Below are positions 6,563 through 8,512 of a DNA stretch of 8,512 nt, one piece after another. Origin of the DNA: Chloroflexota bacterium (GTDB lineage: Bacteria; Chloroflexota; UBA6077); contig JAJYNT010000364.1 of assembly GCA_021786215.1 (NCBI GenBank), forward strand, positions 1-8,512, read 5' to 3'. Position 1 is the stretch's first letter. Each line of letters begins with the position of its first letter. The translations under genes were made by a program, and so were the position numbers. Under the pieces are notes generated by a model. That model was not told the origin of the DNA. It did not search any database and saw nothing but the letters and a program-made list of their open reading frames with translations.

Positions 6563-7676
6563 TCTTGACCATCTCCAGGAAACGATCGAACAGATACTGG
6601 TTGTCCTGCGGCCCGGGGCTACCCTCGGGATGGTATTGCACCGAGAATACGGGGAGCGATGGGTGAGCCAGCCCCTCAACCGATCCATCGTTCAGGTTTA
6701 TGCGGCTGACGTAGAAGCCGCTGCCGGCCGGTAGCGAGCCACCATCCACCTGAAACTCGTGGTTCTGGGACGTGATGTCCACCCGACCCGTCGAGAGATC
6801 CTTGACTGGATGGTTCCCACCATGGTGTCCGAACTTGAGACGGCTGGTGGTGGCGCCAAGCGCCAGAGCAAGGATCTGGTGCCCCAGGCAGATGCCCATC
6901 ATCGGTAGGCATGTTCCCAGCAGTTCCCGCACGGTGTCCACCGTTTGGTGGAGGCTCGCCGGGTCGCCAGGCCCGTTGCAAAGCAGAACCCCATCTGGAT
7001 TCAGATCCAGCACCTCTCTGGCAGTGGCCAGGTGGCCCAGATTAGTGACCCTGGCCCCCCGGCTCACCATGGACCGGATGATGTTGTGCTTCACGCCGTA
7101 GTCCATAAGCACGATGTGGGGACCTTCGCCGGACAAACCCACCCGCAGCACATCGGCCTGAGAACCGGCGCCACTGACCTCTCCCACGAGATCCTTCTCC
7201 GAAAGAGAGGGCACCCGCTGCACCGAGTCCAGCATCTGTTCCAGCTCGGGGTCCTCGGGAATCGCCTCCCGCTGAAATAGCCGCGCCCGCATCGTGCCGC
7301 GAGTGCGCAGCACCTTGGTCAGGGCTCGAGTGTCGATCCCCTGTAACCCAGGAACCCCATTTTGGGAAAGCCAGTTGCCCAGACTGGTCTCGCCCTGCCA
7401 GTGATGGTAGAAAGGGGCGTAATCCCGCACGACCAACGCGGCAACCCATGGACGCACCGACTCGTTCGCGGGCCGACTGATGCCGTAGTTTCCTATCTGG
7501 GGATGGGTCATCACCACCATCTGCCCGCGATAGGAAGGATCGGTGCACACCTCCTGGTAGCCGGTCATGCTGGTGTTAAAGACGACTTCCCCTTCGGCCT
7601 CTGCGTCAGCACCAAAAGGAGTGCCCACAAAGCTCGATCCGTCTTCCAATACTAAGATTGCGAGCTTCTTCCTCAC
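6552..7676 (-). CDS. carA: Carbamoyl-phosphate synthase small (glutaminase) subunit
   Basis: CarA hydrolyses glutamine and passes ammonia through a tunnel to CarB. The 374 residues comprise the N-terminal CPSase small-chain domain ([23 protein letters not shown] and GIDTRALT at about 10-119) and a class I glutamine amidotransferase domain. The amidotransferase carries LCNGPGDP (232-239), GICLGHQ with the nucleophile Cys263, and [10 protein letters not shown] with His349 and Glu351 completing the triad. Length is close to the E. coli subunit (382). The start is GTG 7676: it matches the family N-terminus, overlaps the pyrC stop as GTGA, and has AAGAGGA 4 bases upstream. The in-frame start at 7805 would add 43 residues that lie over the pyrC end and look like no CarA. 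The overlaps with pyrC and carB point to translational coupling and balanced subunit supply. Confidence 0.97.
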   Translation of the reverse strand: MRKKLAILVLEDGSSFVGTPFGADAEAEGEVVFNTSMTGYQEVCTDPSYRGQMVVMTHPQIGNYGISRPANESVRPWVAALVVRDYAPFYHHWQGETSLGNWLSQNGVPGLQGIDTRALTKVLRTRGTMRARLFQREAIPEDPELEQMLDSVQRVPSLSEKDLVGEVSGAGSQADVLRVGLSGEGPHIVLMDYGVKHNIIRSMVSRGARVTNLGHLATAREVLDLNPDGVLLCNGPGDPASLHQTVDTVRELLGTCLPMMGICLGHQILALALGATTSRLKFGHHGGNHPVKDLSTGRVDITSQNHEFQVDGGSLPAGSGFYVSRINLNDGSVEGLAHPSLPVFSVQYHPEGSPGPQDNQYLFDRFLEMVKNGR

Positions 7677-8512
7677 GGTGTCCTCTTCTTGGTACAGACC
7701 ACCTTGCCGCCCACCAACGTCGTCGTAACCTTGCCGCGGAGCGTGACACCAGCTAGCGGGGTGTTTCTCCCTTTCGACTGGAACCGTTGCGGATCGACCG
7801 TCCACTCCTGGTTGGGATCGAAGACAGTGATGTCCGCCGGAGCGCCTTTCTGCAAGGTGCCGTAGGGCAGCTTCATCAAACGCGCCGGCTCCAAGGTAAG
7901 ATAGCGGATTAGCGTCGACAGGTCCAATTCGCCCCTGTGGACCAGGGTCATCAGCGCCCCCAGGGCGGTCTCCAGCCCCGAGATCCCGCTGGCCGCCATG
8001 CCATACTCGCGCTCCTTGTCCACCACCGTGTGCGGAGCATGGTCGGTGGCGATGGCGTCGAAGAGCCCCTCCTTAAGCGCCTCCAGCAGGGCCGCCGCAT
8101 CGACCTCGCTACGCAGCGGAGGCGCGACCCGAGTGTTGGTATCGTAGGGCTGGGTGGGGATCTTGCCCCACCTATCCAGTGTCCATTCGGAGGCCCACTT
8201 GCCTCCGGCCACCCAGTCCTCGGTCAGAAGCAGGTGGTGCGGTGTCACCTCGGCCGTGACCGGCAGTCCCTCCGCCTTTGCCGCTCGGACCAACTCGACT
8301 GATCCCGCGCTGCTAACATGCTGAAAATGAACGTGGCCGCCCGTCAGCCGGCAAAGCGCGATGTCCCGGGCCACGATGGATTCCTCTGAAGCAGCAGGTA
8401 TCCCTCTCAGCCCCAGCAGGGCGGAGATGCGCCCTTCGTGCATGTAACCGCCCGCCGACAGATCGGGGTCCTCGCAGTGCTGGGCCACCGGGCGGCCCAA
8501 CATGCGGGAGTA
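7673..8512 (-). CDS. pyrC: Dihydroorotase, class I type (N-terminus outside window)
   Basis: This zinc amidohydrolase interconverts carbamoyl aspartate and dihydroorotate, the third pyrimidine step. The visible 279 residues are roughly the C-terminal two thirds; the frame stays open to the window edge, so the HxH zinc motif and true start are not seen. Visible metal and active-site motifs are QHCEDPDL (fragment residues 11-18), HVHFQHVSSAGSV (60-72), TPHHLLLTED (90-99) and ATDHAPH (155-161), whose aspartate is the expected general base. PPLRS (131-135) is the substrate-binding loop. The C-terminus has the usual composite-domain strands (GAPADITVFDP, TPLAGVTLRGKV). The stretch between TPHH and PPLRS is long, about 37 residues. 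ATDHAPH, the HCED motif and the operon position identify a PyrC rather than a hydantoinase. The TGA stop overlaps the carA GTG. Confidence 0.94.
   Translation of the reverse strand, partial: YSRMLGRPVAQHCEDPDLSAGGYMHEGRISALLGLRGIPAASEESIVARDIALCRLTGGHVHFQHVSSAGSVELVRAAKAEGLPVTAEVTPHHLLLTEDWVAGGKWASEWTLDRWGKIPTQPYDTNTRVAPPLRSEVDAAALLEALKEGLFDAIATDHAPHTVVDKEREYGMAASGISGLETALGALMTLVHRGELDLSTLIRYLTLEPARLMKLPYGTLQKGAPADITVFDPNQEWTVDPQRFQSKGRNTPLAGVTLRGKVTTTLVGGKVVCTKKRTP

Noticed and set aside
6563..6688. Upstream in-frame extension of carB (42 residues)
   Set aside because: It falls inside the carA amidotransferase coding region and has no similarity to CarB N-termini; [13 protein letters not shown] is the family start.
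7677..7805. Upstream in-frame extension of carA (43 residues)
   Set aside because: It overlaps conserved pyrC C-terminal sequence; GTG 7676 has a ribosome binding site and the expected CarA start.

Overview
This 8.5 kb, GC-rich window holds most of a de novo pyrimidine biosynthesis operon. All of its genes lie on the minus strand, so transcription runs from position 8512 toward 1. In transcription order the genes are pyrC (dihydroorotase, 5' end outside the window), carA, carB, pyrK and pyrD. Downstream, after a 472-base non-coding gap, comes the first part of a membrane sensor gene on the same strand that runs off the window at position 1. The order pyrC-carA-carB-pyrK-pyrD matches the Bacillus subtilis type pyr operon. 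The PyrK/class 1B PyrD pair implies NAD-linked dihydroorotate oxidation. Together with the GC-rich composition this fits a free-living bacterium; the style of CarA and CarB suggests Chloroflexota or a nearby lineage, but that is an impression and no marker gene here proves it.

The proteins act in sequence. CarA releases ammonia from glutamine and CarB makes carbamoyl phosphate from it. Aspartate carbamoyltransferase (not in the window, probably upstream) would use that product. PyrC closes the dihydroorotate ring, and PyrD with PyrK oxidises it to orotate. pyrE and pyrF do not follow pyrD here. Packing is tight at pyrC/carA (4-base GTGA overlap) and carA/carB (11-base overlap), and 13 bases separate pyrK and pyrD. 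The exception is a 170-base gap between carB and pyrK filled with hairpins.

The genes are ordinary; the most unusual features are repeats. (1) A 74-base palindrome built from four inverted heptamer copies on each side lies in frame inside carB and adds about 25 residues, within a roughly 35-residue insertion. (2) Four consecutive perfect hairpins fill the carB-pyrK gap. (3) A nested set of inverted repeats resembling a REP/MITE-type element sits between pyrD and the sensor gene, next to a strong 12-bp hairpin that probably ends the pyr transcript. (4) The sensor protein appears to carry its Cache-like domain after the HAMP-like linker, which would put it in the cytoplasm. I saw no tRNA, rRNA, CRISPR array or transposase, and no clear new defence or metabolic system.
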